Below are positions 22,383-35,140 of a DNA stretch of 64,000 nt, piece after piece. Origin of the DNA: Lycium barbarum (Eukaryota; Streptophyta; Magnoliopsida; Solanales; Solanaceae); assembly GCF_019175385.1 (NCBI RefSeq), contig NC_083346.1, forward strand, positions 60,727,821-60,791,820, written 5' to 3'. Each line of letters begins with the position of its first letter. Positions within the stretch are counted from its first letter, which is position 1. The notes under the pieces were generated by a model, which saw nothing but the letters and a program-made list of their open reading frames with translations, was not told where the DNA came from and did not search any database. The position numbers and the translations under genes were made by a program.

Positions 22383-22897
22383 TGTTATACCCCGTATATC
22401 TATACGTTGAATTATTCGTAAGCAAATCGACTCAAGTTAAAGGCGGAATTATTTTCGGACATGAAATAGGTACTTTTAATTTTCAATTTTAATTAGTACA
22501 CAAATTGTTCATAAATTTTATTTTGTGTAGAAATATTATTGGAGATTAGGAACTAATTAATTGTGATTAGATTATTAAGTAAGGATTAATGATTAATTAA
22601 TTTAATTGTTAAAAGTGGGCCCCACCCAAAAAAATAAAAAAAAATAAAGCAAAATAATTATATGTAAATAGGTTGATGATTCACTATGGGGAGGGGGGGG
22701 AGTACATGTCCTATGTATGGGCAAGATATATATAGCCACATTGTGACTAATCTTGCCATGTAAATTTCATTTGCAAATTTAAGAATTGAAAGCTAAGGAA
22801 AAGCCAAGGATTTCACGGTCTCTTATACAGACCTTATAAGTTTATGCGGACCGTATAAGTGTCCGCAGAATGCACGTCGGGTCAGATTTTTTCCAAT

Positions 22898-22905
22898 TAT
22901 AAATA
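22898..22905 (+). promoter_or_regulatory. TATA box of the C LTR
   Basis: TATAAATA lies ~30 bases after the last of the palindromic motifs (GCGGACCGTATAAG) and just before a C-rich leader with TTCTCACTTCTCTACTTCTC. The arrangement is that of an LTR U3 promoter. Confidence 0.55.
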
Positions 22906-23530
22906 CAAGAGCCCACGTTATTATTTTCATTTTTCTCACTTCTCTACTTCTCTCCAAGTCTCTAGAACATTCTACACCCTTCATCCAAAAGAATTCTAGG
23001 GAAATCAAAGATCAATATCATAAATCCGAGGGAATCAAGTGTAAGAAACCCATTAAAGTTCATCCAAGGCAAGGAATCCAAGGGAAGGTGAAACTAGGGT
23101 TTTGCTCAAGTGAGGTGTTTCCACCCAAGGTTCATTCCTACGCCATCTAAGGTACGATTTATGGTATTTCCATGTTATTTAAGGTATTTGAAAGTTGAAA
23201 CACTTGGATTGTAGAAGAATATAGAAAAATGGGTCATGAATGTGGGAATAGTGTCATTTTGAGTAATATCTTTAATTGAGTCATGATTCTTGATGTGTTA
23301 TCATATGGTTATGTTATAAATTATATTAAGGACATGGGATAAGTATAATATGTGAGAAAACGTACTAGCATACTATGACCACGATTTTGGATGAATTGAA
23401 GTGGAATTGTGAAATGAGGGTAATGTAGATGAATGAAGATTGTTGGTTATGAGATTGTGAATGCTATTATAAATGTTTGGGAGTTGATATACAATATGGG
23501 GAAGGTTGTATAAACAAAGGAAATTCTACC

Positions 23531-23535
23531 CAATT
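23531..23535. repeat. Target site duplication, left of solo LTR
   Basis: CAATT, repeated at 26017-26021. Confidence 0.93.
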
Positions 23536-26016
23536 TGTTATATCCCGCATTTTGTACATTCGGATATTTCAAGATAGTCGCGATAAGTTAAGGGCAAGGC
23601 TATTATTTTCCTTCCGATTGTATTTTAGTACACAAGTTGTTTATTAATAGTATGGAAATATTGAGAAAGGCTAGGGGTAAAAAGGGGAAAAATTCAAGAA
23701 GGTTCATGACAATAGCCACCGTGGCCGTGTGGCTCAAGTGGGACCCACCCATGGCTTGGCCAATTAACTCAAGCCATGAGTGGGGGTATGTGTCCACTTC
23801 ATATTTGTAGGAGAAAGTATATATATAGATAGAGATTACCAAAGCAAGACATATTCTTCATCTGTACAATTCAAGAAACTTCAAGAAAAAAATATAGTAG
23901 TATTCGGCCAAGGCTAGAAAAATTTGATGCCTTGGAGTTGATCAAGAAAAATAATTTTCATCTAGAATTTCAACCAATTGGAAGGCCCTTATTAACGTGG
24001 AGTAGTTGTTGGAGCAAGCAAAGCATTCATTTGTGCAATTTGCAAGCCCTAGCCAAGTTGAGAAGTTAAAGGATAAAGGTAAGAATTAATCTCCTTCTCT
24101 ATGTGTTAGGGATGGTTTGTGAGTGTTATAGTATGTAGAAATGGATGAAATTCATAAAATATGTGTGTGTTTGTTGTGGCCGAATAGGGCTATGTTGGTA
24201 AGATGTGATGAATTGATTTTATTTAGTATTTATAGTTGTTGTTGATTGTGGATTCCATGATGAAAATGATGGTTTGATGGCTTGAAATGAAGTTGTAATC
24301 GTTGTGGATTGTTGTAGAAGTTAATGTGATGCTAGCATGGTTTCTTATATTTGTATGAATGATGTTTTTAACGTGTGGTTGGTCTAATTCATGAACTTGG
24401 AAGCGAGGAATGTGTCGTTGTTGTTCTTATTGAGTTTGGAAGATTGTAAGTTGGGTTGTTGTGGTTAAATTAGATGTAAATGAAATGTCGTCGAATTATG
24501 TAGAAAGGGTTGCTAACGTTGGAATGCATTTTGAATCAATTGTTGAAGTTGTTAATGTGGTTGTTGGTATTGTTGTTGATGATTTGGCCGAGTTGAATTC
24601 TCGGGGTTGGTTCAATTTACAGGGGAAATGGTGCCCAAATTTTGGTAGGTGGATTGCTAGCTTGGAAACGGATTCCTAAATACCTATAGCTAATGTTTGC
24701 TATCTTTTGACGTTGTTGTAGAACTTAGGAAAACCGAGACTTAAATTCAGATTTGCCTAGGAAGCGGGAAAGGTATGTAAGGCTTACCCTTTCTTTCTTT
24801 TGGCATGTCCTAGAGCTAAGTAAGGTATGACACGCACCTTGGGGTAACTCTATTCTTTAATTCCGAGCTTGTTTACGATTCTTAGTCACTTCTTGACATG
24901 AGCATACTTAATATAGTCAAGCTTATTGTATGATTGAATAACGAGCAAAGCATAAAGAGTTCCTGTTCCTAAAAGGGTTCTATAAGGATTAATGTCCCTA
25001 ACTTTCATAGGTGGTCTCAAATTGCTTTGAAACGTTCGTAGAGGTTCCTGTAATGAATAACGTCCATAACTTTCTTATGCAAACTCAGATTGACTCGAAA
25101 CGTGTTTATGATCCTTCAAGTGTCGATTAGTGTACTTACCTATCGAGTCATAAAAATTGATTTATATGCATATAGTTTCTCACTACTCTGCTCGTGCATG
25201 CCTCAATATGTCCTTCACAGAGTCCCGGGCCAGGACACGTTTTCGTGCGTACTCCATTGCATTGTTCACCGCGTCCCTCACTAGAGGGTCGGGGCACGTT
25301 ATATATATAATATGATGACATGATGACATGATGATACGGGGGTGGCGGCCAGGATGGTATATGGTGACTCTATTCACCGAGTCCCTCACTAGAGGGCCGG
25401 GACACGTTATATGTATATATGATATATGATGTTGACATGCATGATTTTCACTTCATAAGGCAAGTGTATTGATGTTTTTAAAAGTCATACTTGTTTCTGG
25501 TAAATCTCTATTTTAGTTATGGTCCCCTTTACTGTATTTCATGCCTTACATACTCAGTACATTGCTCGTACTGACGTCCCTTCTTATGGACGTTGCGTTT
25601 CATGCCACGCAGGTGTATGCAGATAAGTAGAGGACATTGCTAGGAGATGTACCAGTTGGATTGGCGAGCTCCATTTCCTTCTGGAGTGTTGCCGAGTCAG
25701 AGTATTCATGTTATGGTATCTTGATTGATGTTAGAGACTTTGCAGACGGAGTCACGTATATATGATGTCAGTCTTGTAAGCGGCTCTGCAAGCCGACGTA
25801 CCATTGTGTATTATGTTACAAATTCCATATGATTACAGATTTCACTTGACTTGAGAACGACGAAAAGAATGGTTTTGACAAGTTTTTATTATGCATTTCA
25901 TTTCGTAACTTAAGAGTCCAGTGTGGTCATGAACATAACGAGAACTAAAGGGGTTCGCTCGGCTCTGAGTATGGGGTCGGGTGCCCATCATGCCCTATTA
26001 AGGTTAGGGTGTGACA
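23536..26016 (+). mobile_element. A-type solo LTR
   Basis: It starts TGTTATATCCCGC and ends GGGTGTGACA, flanked by CAATT on both sides, with no interior. This is the expected product of recombination between the two LTRs of an inserted element. At 2481 bp it is shorter than the A LTR. A TATATATATAG box (23818-23828) is a plausible promoter. Two CCCTCACTAGAGGG-type repeats (25265-25400) and the double hairpin (25551-25596) are present. Its ORFs are not genes. Confidence 0.93.
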
Positions 26017-26021
26017 CAATT
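26017..26021. repeat. Target site duplication, right of solo LTR
   Basis: CAATT, identical to 23531-23535. Confidence 0.93.
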
Positions 26022-26240
26022 TTCTCTAGCCTTAGTAAGCACATTCATTTAATCGATTAGCAAATGTTAATGTGAATACTCTTGAAGGAAGAAACATGAG
26101 CATTGAAGGAGAACAATCAAGCGATGGAATTGTGAAACGAAAGAGGTATGTAAGGCTAGTCCCTTCTTTCTAAGGCATGACTCTTATGGTATGAATCCTC
26201 CTATCTTTCCATGATTTTCCCACATATCGGAAATTATGAG

Positions 26241-26590
26241 TCTACGATTATAAAGAGCTTCATACAAGATAAAGAAAAGAGATACGTTACGAGCATGACA
26301 ATACCGATGATGAATCTAAGTCTAGATGTCTTAAAGCTCATGATACGATATTCCTACGAAAACGATATTATTTTCCCTACTTCTCTATGACTTTTTTACA
26401 TTCTACGATTATAAAGAGCTTCATACAAGATAAAGAAAAGAGATACGTTACGAGCATGACAATACCAATGATGAATCTAAGTCTAGATGTCCTAAAGCTC
26501 ATGATACGATATTCCTACGAAAATAATGATCCTTATATATGATTCCTACGATATTATTTTCCCTACTTCTCTATGACTTTTTTACATTCT
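26241..26590 (+). repeat. 161-bp tandem duplication in the C LTR
   Basis: The segment beginning TCTACGATTATAAAGAGCTT at 26241 is repeated from 26402 with only a few changes. The second unit carries an extra ~26 bases near 26525-26550, a small duplication of local sequence. The H LTR does not show this duplication, so it arose in this copy or subfamily. Confidence 0.85.
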
Positions 26591-26958
26591 GGGAACTATG
26601 AGTTAAAGCTGATAAAGAGCTTCTTATGAGATAAAGATGAGAAATATGTCATGAATACGAAAAAAATGATTGTAAGTTTAAGCCTAGAGATTCTAAAGCA
26701 AGATATGATGTCTATGAAGTTAAAGATCTTCCTATGATCCCTTGATGTTGTTCATGGTGTACACTCACCTTAAAATGTTAGTTCCTTCAAGGTGAGATAT
26801 GATGAATATGATTACTCCATAATGTAATCGGGGGTTCTCCACCTTACATCACCCCGACATCGTTATAGATTGTCTATAAGCTCTAATGCATGACTTATGA
26901 CCAATGTTTCAAAAAGTTACGAGTCTATGTTCATATGGGGTTCCATATGGGATAAAGG

Positions 26959-27111
26959 TGTCACGACCCGGCTAGGGGCCGCGACTGGTACCCGAGGCTA
27001 ACCACCGAGCACCCCTCATTCCCTCACTTATCATAGTCATTTACGCTTCTTTATCATTCATAAATTCATAATCGCATGACAATCATTTTTCGGTGGAAAG
27101 CACAATTAGTC

Positions 27112-27168
<57 letters not shown>

Positions 27169-27623
27169 GCCTCAGTAGACTATCAAAATAATATATGTAA
27201 TATATTTATGCATACCGTAGTAGACTTGTGAGACCATCTAACCCACACTACGCATCTACGAGCCTCTATTGACATACTATACATGTAGACGGAACAAGAC
27301 TCCGTCATGCCCAAAATATACATATGTACCAAAAGAATAATCATAAGCACCTCTAAACAATGAAGTGCTTTCAATCAGCTGACAGCTCCTAAGAATCCGG
27401 ATCGAGCTCACCTTCCTGTCTACCTGTGGTCATGAACACAGCGTCCAAAGAAAACGGACGTCAGTACGAATGTTGTACTGAGTATGAGAGGCATGAACAA
27501 TAACAACGCATCAAGAAAATAAAGGGAGCATCAAGTATGGATCAACTGTACCTGGGTAGGAATCATATGAAAAGTAATGCATGCTGACTTACTTTTATGC
27601 TTATCATCATCTCATGTATGCAT

Positions 27624-27660
<37 letters not shown>

Positions 27661-29396
27661 TGCCCGACCATATAGGTGCAGTGTGATAATCAGTAACATT
27701 AGCCCACGTCCAGGCCTCCCACGTCCGGGGTACCATCTCATGCCGCCCACTAGTGGTGTCTGCCTATGCCAACTGGCCATGGTGTATCGTATAGCTGCCC
27801 GCTTTTGCGGTGACTGCACGGCCAACTAGGCCCGGTGTAATATGATTATGACATGCTCATTATTAAATACTTATAATAATATGTTTATCAAAATATGCTC
27901 ACAATTGTGCATGCATAGGGACTCTAGAACAAGTGTATTTTATCGAGGTGACGTAAGGTCGTGAACCCTCGATTCCATTATGGGGATTCATGAACATTCT
28001 GCCTCACCATGAAGGGATTAGTATGTAAGGTGAGTGTATAAAATGGACAACGTCATTTACTTTATAGGAATGTCATAACATATCTCTTGACTCATATAGC
28101 TATTCATGATCTTAAGCTCTTGGCTTTCCGGAATATAGGAGACTCATGGAGAGGAAGAAGAATCATATTATGGGATTCATGCCATAGAAAGAAAAGGATT
28201 AGCCTCACATACCTTTGTCGCTTAGTTAAGCTATCGTTCACTTGTTCTCCTTCAATATCACATTGCTACCTTCACGAGAGAATACGCACTATAGTTAGTC
28301 AATCGACCATAAGAACGCATCGTTATTTCTAGAGACAATTGGGCAGCGTTTCCTTTGTTTCTGATACTTTTCTCATGCTCTATTTCAACTCCCAAACATT
28401 TACAACAACACTCACAATATCGTATCAACATTCATCACTTATCTATATTTAGCAAAATCCACCATTTTTCTCCTATTTCTCCATATTTAATGGTTTTAGC
28501 TCATCATCATAATTTTTCTTACTTCACACCTATTCCATGGTCTATACTCCACTTATAACACATTCATCATCACAACCTATCAACGTTCATGATTCCATTC
28601 AACTATCATTCAATTGTGACACTATTCACTCAGTAATGGCCCATTTTTTATGTTCTTCTACATTTCAAGAATCTTAGCTTTCCAATACCTTAAATAACAT
28701 GATAAAGTCTTGGAACATACCTTAGATGTTGGTGGAACAAGCCTAGAGTGGAATCACTCATTTAGCACAAAAACCCTTCTTTACCTCTTTTGGAATTTCT
28801 TGAAGGAGATGACTTCCAATTAGGTTTCATACACTTTGTTTCATAGATTTGGTGTTGATGATCATTGATTTCCTTGGTATTCTTGTGGTTGAAGTGTTTG
28901 GAGTGTTCTAGAGATTTCTAGGGAGAAATTTCGTGAAGATGAAATGAGAAAATAAACTTGGGTCCCTCCTTTTTAATAGCTAAAATCTGATTTTTATGAA
29001 CAGTGGTCGTAAACCCCACTTTACGGGTTGTATACTGCTTTACTGCCCGTCCTTCGCGACCGTATTTAAGCATATCAGGAACAGAAAGGTTGGCTGAGGA
29101 TCATGGCAGTTTACGACTCAATTTACGGGTCGTATTTCAATTTACGGTCTGTATTCCAAGTCATTTTTAACCATTCGAAGCATTTGACAAAAAGTCAAAT
29201 TTTTTGAAATGTTGAAGGACGATGGTACTTTACGGGCCGTATTCCATTTTATGACCACTGGCTGAAATGAAATTCTGCAACTTTCTTAATTCCAAAGTTC
29301 ATAAATAGTCATTCCCTACTTAGTAAAACATTGCACACTCATGCCCTTCGTTGGTCTATTCATTGTTGGCTCACAAAAAAATTCCGAGGTGTAACA
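26959..29396 (-). mobile_element. 3' LTR of element D
   Basis: It starts TGTCACGACCCGG and ends GAGGTGTAACA next to a polypurine tract. It contains two long TA runs (~27117-27165 and ~27627-27659), the hairpin ladder (27680-27835), the double hairpin (27431-27471) and, near the far end, a cluster of TTACGGxCCGTA motifs (29005-29250). It is related to the LTRs of G, H and I. AAAGG at 26954-26958 would be its target duplication, but the partner is not preserved. Confidence 0.88.
27117..27659. repeat. Two TA microsatellites in the D LTR
   Basis: Uninterrupted AT dinucleotide runs of roughly 48 and 32 bases, at ~27117-27165 and ~27627-27659. The ORFs translating to alternating Ile-Tyr here are artefacts. 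Confidence 0.9.
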
Positions 29397-29434
29397 CTCT
29401 CCCCCCCTTTTTTGAACATTCGTCCTCGAATGTT
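29397..29434 (-). promoter_or_regulatory. Polypurine tract and hairpin of element D
   Basis: The element strand shows AAAAAAGGGGGGGAGAG abutting the LTR, with the perfect hairpin AACATTCG-TCCT-CGAATGTT at 29415-29434. Confidence 0.85.
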
Positions 29435-29619
29435 AAACACTCAGGATTCTACAAAAATCCTGCCGGAGTTTCCCCTGTAATTTGACATTACCAACCTGTC
29501 ACAACAACCCATAATATCATCGCCCCACAGGGCTACATCACAATATCAACATATCCGTGGCCACACATGACCAAAAGCATAAAAATGAAGCGTACATACC
29601 TCATATCATCGGCGTTTCG

Positions 29620-31018
29620 TCTTGGATCTCTCCCGGGGGTTGGAATAAGTGTGGGCACTTGGATTTCATGCTTTCTTCTACTTCCCAAGTCATTTCTTCC
29701 CGATTGTTGTTTCGCCACAATACTTTGACTGACGCTACCTCTTTATTTCGAAGCTTGCGCACTTGCCTATCTAGAATGGCAATAGGTACTTCTTCATGGG
29801 TTAGCTTTTTCCATTATTTGCACATCGGCTACCGGGACAATCTTGGTGGGGTCTCCAACACACTTGCGGAGCATCGAAACGTGGAAGCCTGGATGGACTG
29901 ATTCAACTCCGAAGGCAAATCCAATTCATAGGCTACCTGACCCACCTTGCGGATGATTTTGTAGGGTCCAATGTATCTGGGACTTAGCTTCCCTTTCTTA
30001 CCAAATCTCATCACCCCTTTCATTGGCGACACTTTCAAGAACACCCAATCTCCGGCTTGAAATTCCAAGTCTCGTTGGCGATTGTCCGCATAGGACTTTT
30101 GGCAACTTTAAGCAGTCAACAACCAATCTTGGATCACCGTGACTTTTCCTACTGCTTGTTGGATCAATTCAGGGCCCACTAGTTGTGCTTCTCCTATTTC
30201 GAACCATCCGATTGGAGATCTACATTTCCTTCCATATAAAGCTTCATATGAAGCCATTTGTATACTGGAATGATAGCTGTTGTTATATGCAAATTCAATT
30301 AGCGGCAAATGATCGTCCCAACTTCCACCAAAATCCAGCACACATGCTCGTAACATATCCTCCAAGGTCTGAATAGTACGCTCGGCTTGTCCATCAGTCT
30401 ATGGATGAAATGCTGTGCTAAGCTTCACTTGAGTGCCTAGACCTTCTTGAAAGGATTTCCAAAATTTAGCTGTAAACTATGCCCCTCTGTCTGTGATGAT
30501 AGATAATGGGATTCCATGGAGTCGCACAATTTCTTTGAGATATAACCTTGCATAGTCTTCTGCTGAGTACGTGGTCTTGACTAGAAGAAAATGGGCTTCT
30601 TTCGTCAGCCTATCCACGATCACCCATATAGAGTTATACCTGGGAACGGGGTAATCCCACGATGAAATCCATGTTTATAACTTCCCATTTCCAAGTAGGG
30701 ATTTCTATTTCCTGTAACATGCCCCCTGGCTTCTGATGTTCAGCTTTTACCTGTTGGCAATTTGAACATTGTGCTACGAATTCTGCTATGTCTCTCTTCA
30801 TGCCATCCCACCAATACATCATCTTGAGATCACGATACATTTTTGTTGCACCAGGATGAATAAAATACCGAGAATAGTGAGCTTCTTCTAGAATCCGTTG
30901 GCGTAATTTTGCCACATCCGGCTCACATAGCCTGCCTCGGTATCTAAGAATTCCATCCATAGAAACTTCAAACGGAGATTTTTCCTTCCCATAAGATGTG
31001 TCTCTATAACGACATAAC
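29620..31018 (-). pseudogene. Integrase and chromodomain remnant of element D
   Basis: Reading leftward, 30634-30960 encodes the zinc-binding domain (HYSRYFIHPG, CSNCQQVK) and core start (MDFIVGLPRS). 30108-30365 encodes the core end ([22 protein letters not shown]), 29829-30068 the GPY/F region (LSPRYIGPYKI), and ~29620-29828 the chromodomain (DRQVRKLRNKE, WRNNNREEMTWE). Frames are separated by stops and indels. At 31018, within the linker before integrase, it is cut by LTR E; RT and gag of D are not in the window. Confidence 0.85.
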
Positions 31019-32477
31019 TGTCACGACCCAACCCCGTGGGCCATCACTAGTGCCGGAACTGGGCACCCGTATACGAACCTATTACATATAATCAAACTGA
31101 ATCTATGAGTAGTACGGAAACTTGTAGAAGAACTCTAACGGTTCATAACGTCGCCATATATGTATATTCAGATAAACTGTCTCCCGAGGAGTCACAACTG
31201 ATCAAATCATAAAGGGATACGCAAGCCAACGAGGCTGCCACTACACATCAACATCATGTCATATGCAAGCCGACAAGGCTGCCACTACAGACGGACATCA
31301 TATCATAGCACATCGGATACACACAGCTGAACAGAACTTATACACAACCCACACATATGTCTACAGACCTCTAAGAGTACGAATAGCGAAATATGACGGG
31401 ACAGGGCCCCGTCGTACCCCTGGATAAACATACATATATATCATAAGATCTGTACCAAAAGTCTAAACTCTGGAACAACGGAGCTCTCCAAGACAGCTGA
31501 ATAGAAGTCCTATGCTGAAGAGTCACCAAACCGACTATCTGTACCTGCGGGAATGAAACGCAGCCCACCGAAGAAAGAGGGTCAGTACGGAATATGTACT
31601 TAGTATATAAAGCATGAAATACAGTAAAATCGATCATAACTGAAATAAGGAGTACAGAAAACAAGTACAATGTCTAGAATACCAAAACACTTGCCTTTGA
31701 AACATAAATCATGCATGTCAATATCATATATCATACCCGGCCCATTATGGGACTCGGTGACATAATCATATCATCATCATATACATATATACCGTACCCG
31801 GCCCTCTAGTGAGGGACTCGGTGAATAAAGTCATCATATGCCCTCCTGGCCGCCATAACATATCATCATATCATCATATATATATACCGTACCCGGCCCT
31901 CTAGTGAGGGACTCGGTGAACAATGCAGTGAAACTGTGCACGATAACATACCCGGCCCGGGACTCGGTGAAAGTCATATTGAGGCATGCACAAGTAGAGT
32001 AGTGAGCAACCATATGCAATTTAAATCATTATCAAGACTCAAACAGAATAATAAGAAGAGATTAACACCTGAGTATCAGTAGCGACAATTATATCAAGTA
32101 TCCCTCGAATGTCATCATAGTTCATATCAAAAGTGTCTTAGGAATCATAGACACATGTCAATATAGTGTGAAATAGCTTATAGAAGTCAGAGACATTAGT
32201 TATTGTAGAGTTTCTCGGAATAGGGGCTTATATATGTCGACTATTATCCAACGTATAGGAAACTGGAGAGGGAAGCTCAATCACTTAAGAGCTCTAACAT
32301 CAAGAAGTGAATAAGAATCATGAATCACACTCAACACTTATGAATAGGATTACCCCAAAGCTCATATCATTCATCACTTAAATCTAAGACATGCCAAAAG
32401 AAAGAAGGGACAACCTTACATACCTGTTTAACGACTATTCGCATATCCGTTCGCTTTGTCGCCCCCTTTAGCCTACT
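31019..32477 (-). mobile_element. A-type LTR E, truncated
   Basis: It starts TGTCACGACCCAACCCCG like the A LTR and contains three to four CCCTCTAGTGAGGG-type repeats (31725-31975) and the double hairpin (31559-31604, stems CCC/GGG and CAGTAC/GTACTT). It entered the pol region of D. Its distal half is missing: near 32470-32480 the sequence changes to a D-type LTR. ORFs inside are chance frames. Confidence 0.8.
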
Positions 32478-33135
32478 TTTATATACATTTTCCTCTCGGC
32501 CATCAAAATAATATATACATATAATAGCATCTCGTGAGACCATCTAACCCACACTGTTCATCTACGAGCCTCTACTGGAGTACTAAACATAAGGACGGGA
32601 CAGGACCCCCTCATGCCCAAAAATACATATACATGAATATACAAAAAAGAATCGTCATAAGCACCTCCGAACAAAGGAGTGCTTTCAATCAGCTGATGGC
32701 TACTGCTGGTCTGCGACGAGCTCTCCTCCCTGTCCACCTGTGGGCACGATCACAGCGTCCAAAGAAAACAGACGTCAGTACGAATATTGTACTGAGTATG
32801 AGAGGCATAAACAATGAAATAGAACAATGGCATAAAGGAAATATCAATATGGAACATTTATATCTAACTGTCATGTATAAAAGAATTAAGCCATGCTGTC
32901 TTACTCATACTCGTCATCATGTCGTGTATGCATAATGTATAAGATGCCCGCTCATATAGGTGCGGTGTAGTAATGTATAAGCTGCTCGTCCATATCGGAT
33001 CGGTGTGATAATCAAAACATTAGCCTGCGTCCAGGCCTCCCGCGTCCGGGGTACCATCTCATGCCGCCCACTAGTGGTGTCTGCCCATGCCATTTGGCCA
33101 TGGTGTAACGTATAACTGCCCGCCTTAGCGGTGAC
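32478..33135 (-). mobile_element. D-type LTR fragment K
   Basis: It matches the D LTR from 27185 on and, in reverse complement, the G LTR (~46350-46950): AAAATAATATATACAT, GTGAGACCATCTAACCCACACT, the double hairpin (32756-32797) and part of the hairpin ladder (33030-33135). It may be the remaining piece of the 5' LTR of D after a deletion. It ends abruptly at 33135, where F LTR sequence on the opposite strand begins. Confidence 0.75.
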
Positions 33136-34240
33136 TACTTGATCGTGAGAAGGCCGATGTCCGAAGTTCAATTCCGGAATCGTGTATTGGTGAAACTGAA
33201 ATTTGACAGACTCTTTTGAGTGACTATAAAGAAGCCGATGTCCAATGGTTATATTTGGGCATCGTTGTTGCATGGCTGATTTTGATGTTATCCCGAAATC
33301 GTTGTTAGTAAATGGACTCCGCGGGTCCCCCAGGGTGGTGCCAGTGAGACTCCCCCTGTGAGTAATTAGCCAAGGTCCCGTCTGTCTGTTGAGCAAAGAT
33401 CCAGGACGAGTGGCACTTAAACTTCGCTAGTCACACAGGGTTGTGCTACCGAGACGTTGATATTTTCGTCCGGAGTATATGTGTACACCTCATTTGCATA
33501 GCACGATATCACATTTATACCATTATTGCACTGTATTGCATTATTACTTGATCGAGTGTGGTGATGAGTGGATTGTGATATTTCCGTTGTGATGATTGGA
33601 TTGTGTTGATTATGTAGCGGTGATCAGATTGGATCGGGTATACTCGGTCTTATCATATTGGGGTTTAGATGCTTACATAGGTGATGACAGATACTTGGTT
33701 GCGATCATATTTTCTTATACTTGTTAGATTCCTTGCTTATCTGCTTTATTTTCTGAATTGTGTTAACTATACTTAGTCGGCCGATGATGCATACTAGTAC
33801 TGTTGTTTGTACTAACCTGCACTTACTGCATTCTTCTATGAATGTAGAGTACCAGATCGGATCTACTTCTGTGACCCGTGGCTGATTGACTCTTCAACTT
33901 CCACTTGAGTTTTGCCGGGTGAGCATGGCGTCCGCTGACCTCGAAGACTCTTCTATTACTTGTGTCTTGCTTTTCATTCAGAGACATGATTTGAGACTAC
34001 TTATGTATTATTATTATTCAGACTTTAGTATTCGAATTTAGATGCTCTTATATGATCACACCAGATACTGGGTGGATTTTATTTACTTCCGCACTTGTTA
34101 ACATTATATTATATGGTGAGGCTTGCATTTTTTTACTTCTTCCGCTATTTTCTATTATTGTGAATGTTGAGCTAAGGGTTTGTCTACTGAGGTGGGAAAG
34201 GTAGGTGCCTGCATGACCTAGGCTAAAATGGGTCATGATA
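33136..34240 (+). mobile_element. 5' LTR of element F, truncated
   Basis: It parallels 40688-41787 (same words TGATCGTGAGAAGGCCGAT, GGGTGGTGCCAGTGAGACTC) and ends GGGTCATGATA before a primer site. The first two thirds of the LTR are lost at the junction with K. Differences between the two F LTRs are numerous, fitting an old insertion. Confidence 0.85.
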
Positions 34241-34243
34241 AGT

Positions 34244-34255
34244 TGGTATCAGAGC
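34244..34255 (+). promoter_or_regulatory. Primer binding site of element F
   Basis: TGGTATCAGAGC, a perfect initiator tRNA-Met complement, three bases after the LTR end. Confidence 0.93.
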
Positions 34256-34432
34256 CCTAGGTTACCCGATCATTAATACATGAGCGTGTCTAGTAGAGTC
34301 TCGTAGATCGGTACGATGAGCTTCGTACTTATCAACGGGAGGCTATGGGACATTTAGGAAATCTCACCTTCTTTCTTTCCGTCGTGCTACTTTAATCAAA
34401 TTGATATCTGACTTTTATCTCTTCCCTCAGAG

Positions 34433-35140
34433 ATGGTGAGGATTCGTGACACGCTAGCATGGAGGATGTACATGAGGTTTACCCCATTGATTTTCACGGG
34501 CGCACCAGACAAGGATGCCTATGAGTTCATTGTGATCACGTACGAGCTACTCCATGCAGCAGGGATCACGAATACCCTTGGAGTTAGGTATGTTACCCTT
34601 AGATTCAGTGGTGGTACGAGGTCATGGTGGAGAGACTACCTTTCTAGCAGGCCAGAGCGTGCGCGCCCACTTACTTGGGAGCAGTTCTATGGGACGTTTC
34701 TAGAGACCACGTGCCACGTTCGCGAAGGGACGAGCGTCAGCATCAGTTCCTCGATCTCCGTTAGGAGGGCATTCCAGTTGCTACCTGTGCACTGTCCTTC
34801 TCCTATCTTGCTCGATACTCGTACACCTTGATTTTGACTGAGCCCGGTAGGATCCGGTGGTTCATTAGTGGGCTGGATGGTCCCCTCCAACTACCTTGTA
34901 TCCAGCTGGAGGTCGAGGGCTCTTCATTCAAGACCATTGTTGATTGTGCAGTGAGAGTTGAGGCGACGAGAGCTAGGACTGCTTTATCTGGGTCTTCAGT
35001 TTCTTTATTTCAGCACTCGACTCCTCTTACCTGCTTCTCTTGTAGAGAGGTTGGGCATGTTGCCAGGAGAAGTCCAAGACCTAGGCGGGATTATCAGCCA
35101 CCGAGGACTCTTGTATCATCTGGTGGTCGAGGAGGGACTT
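34433..35140 (+). pseudogene. gag remnant of element F
   Basis: 34433-34831 gives a capsid-like region (FTGAPDKDAYEFI, LRFSGGTRSWWRDY). A frameshift near 34730 moves the rest to another frame, which contains an in-frame TAG and continues into 34828-35140 (RIRWFISGLDGPLQ). A zinc knuckle follows at 35032-35073: C-X2-C-X4-H with Ser in place of the last Cys. Gag packages the RNA in the particle. The first exon-like N-terminus seen in H and I (MPPKGKA or similar) is not evident. Confidence 0.85.

Larger units (their letters stand above)
22383..26958 (+). mobile_element. 3' LTR of element C, split and truncated
   Basis: LTR sequence starts at 22383 and is interrupted at 23535 by an A-type solo LTR, resuming at 26022 with sequence that parallels the H LTR (44190-44600, including AGGTATGTAAGGCTAGTCCC). 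It is cut at 26958 by element D. A TATAAATA box (22898-22905) follows a cluster of inverted repeats (22814-22868). The 5' portion contains a short GT/AT-rich stretch without features. Confidence 0.8.

Noticed and set aside
27117..27165. TA run as a promoter or replication origin
   Set aside because: It is a simple microsatellite within an LTR; nothing else supports a function.
32534..32935. 133-codon ORF as a gene
   Set aside because: It lies inside LTR fragment K over the double hairpin; equivalent positions in the G and D LTRs encode different, unrelated peptides.
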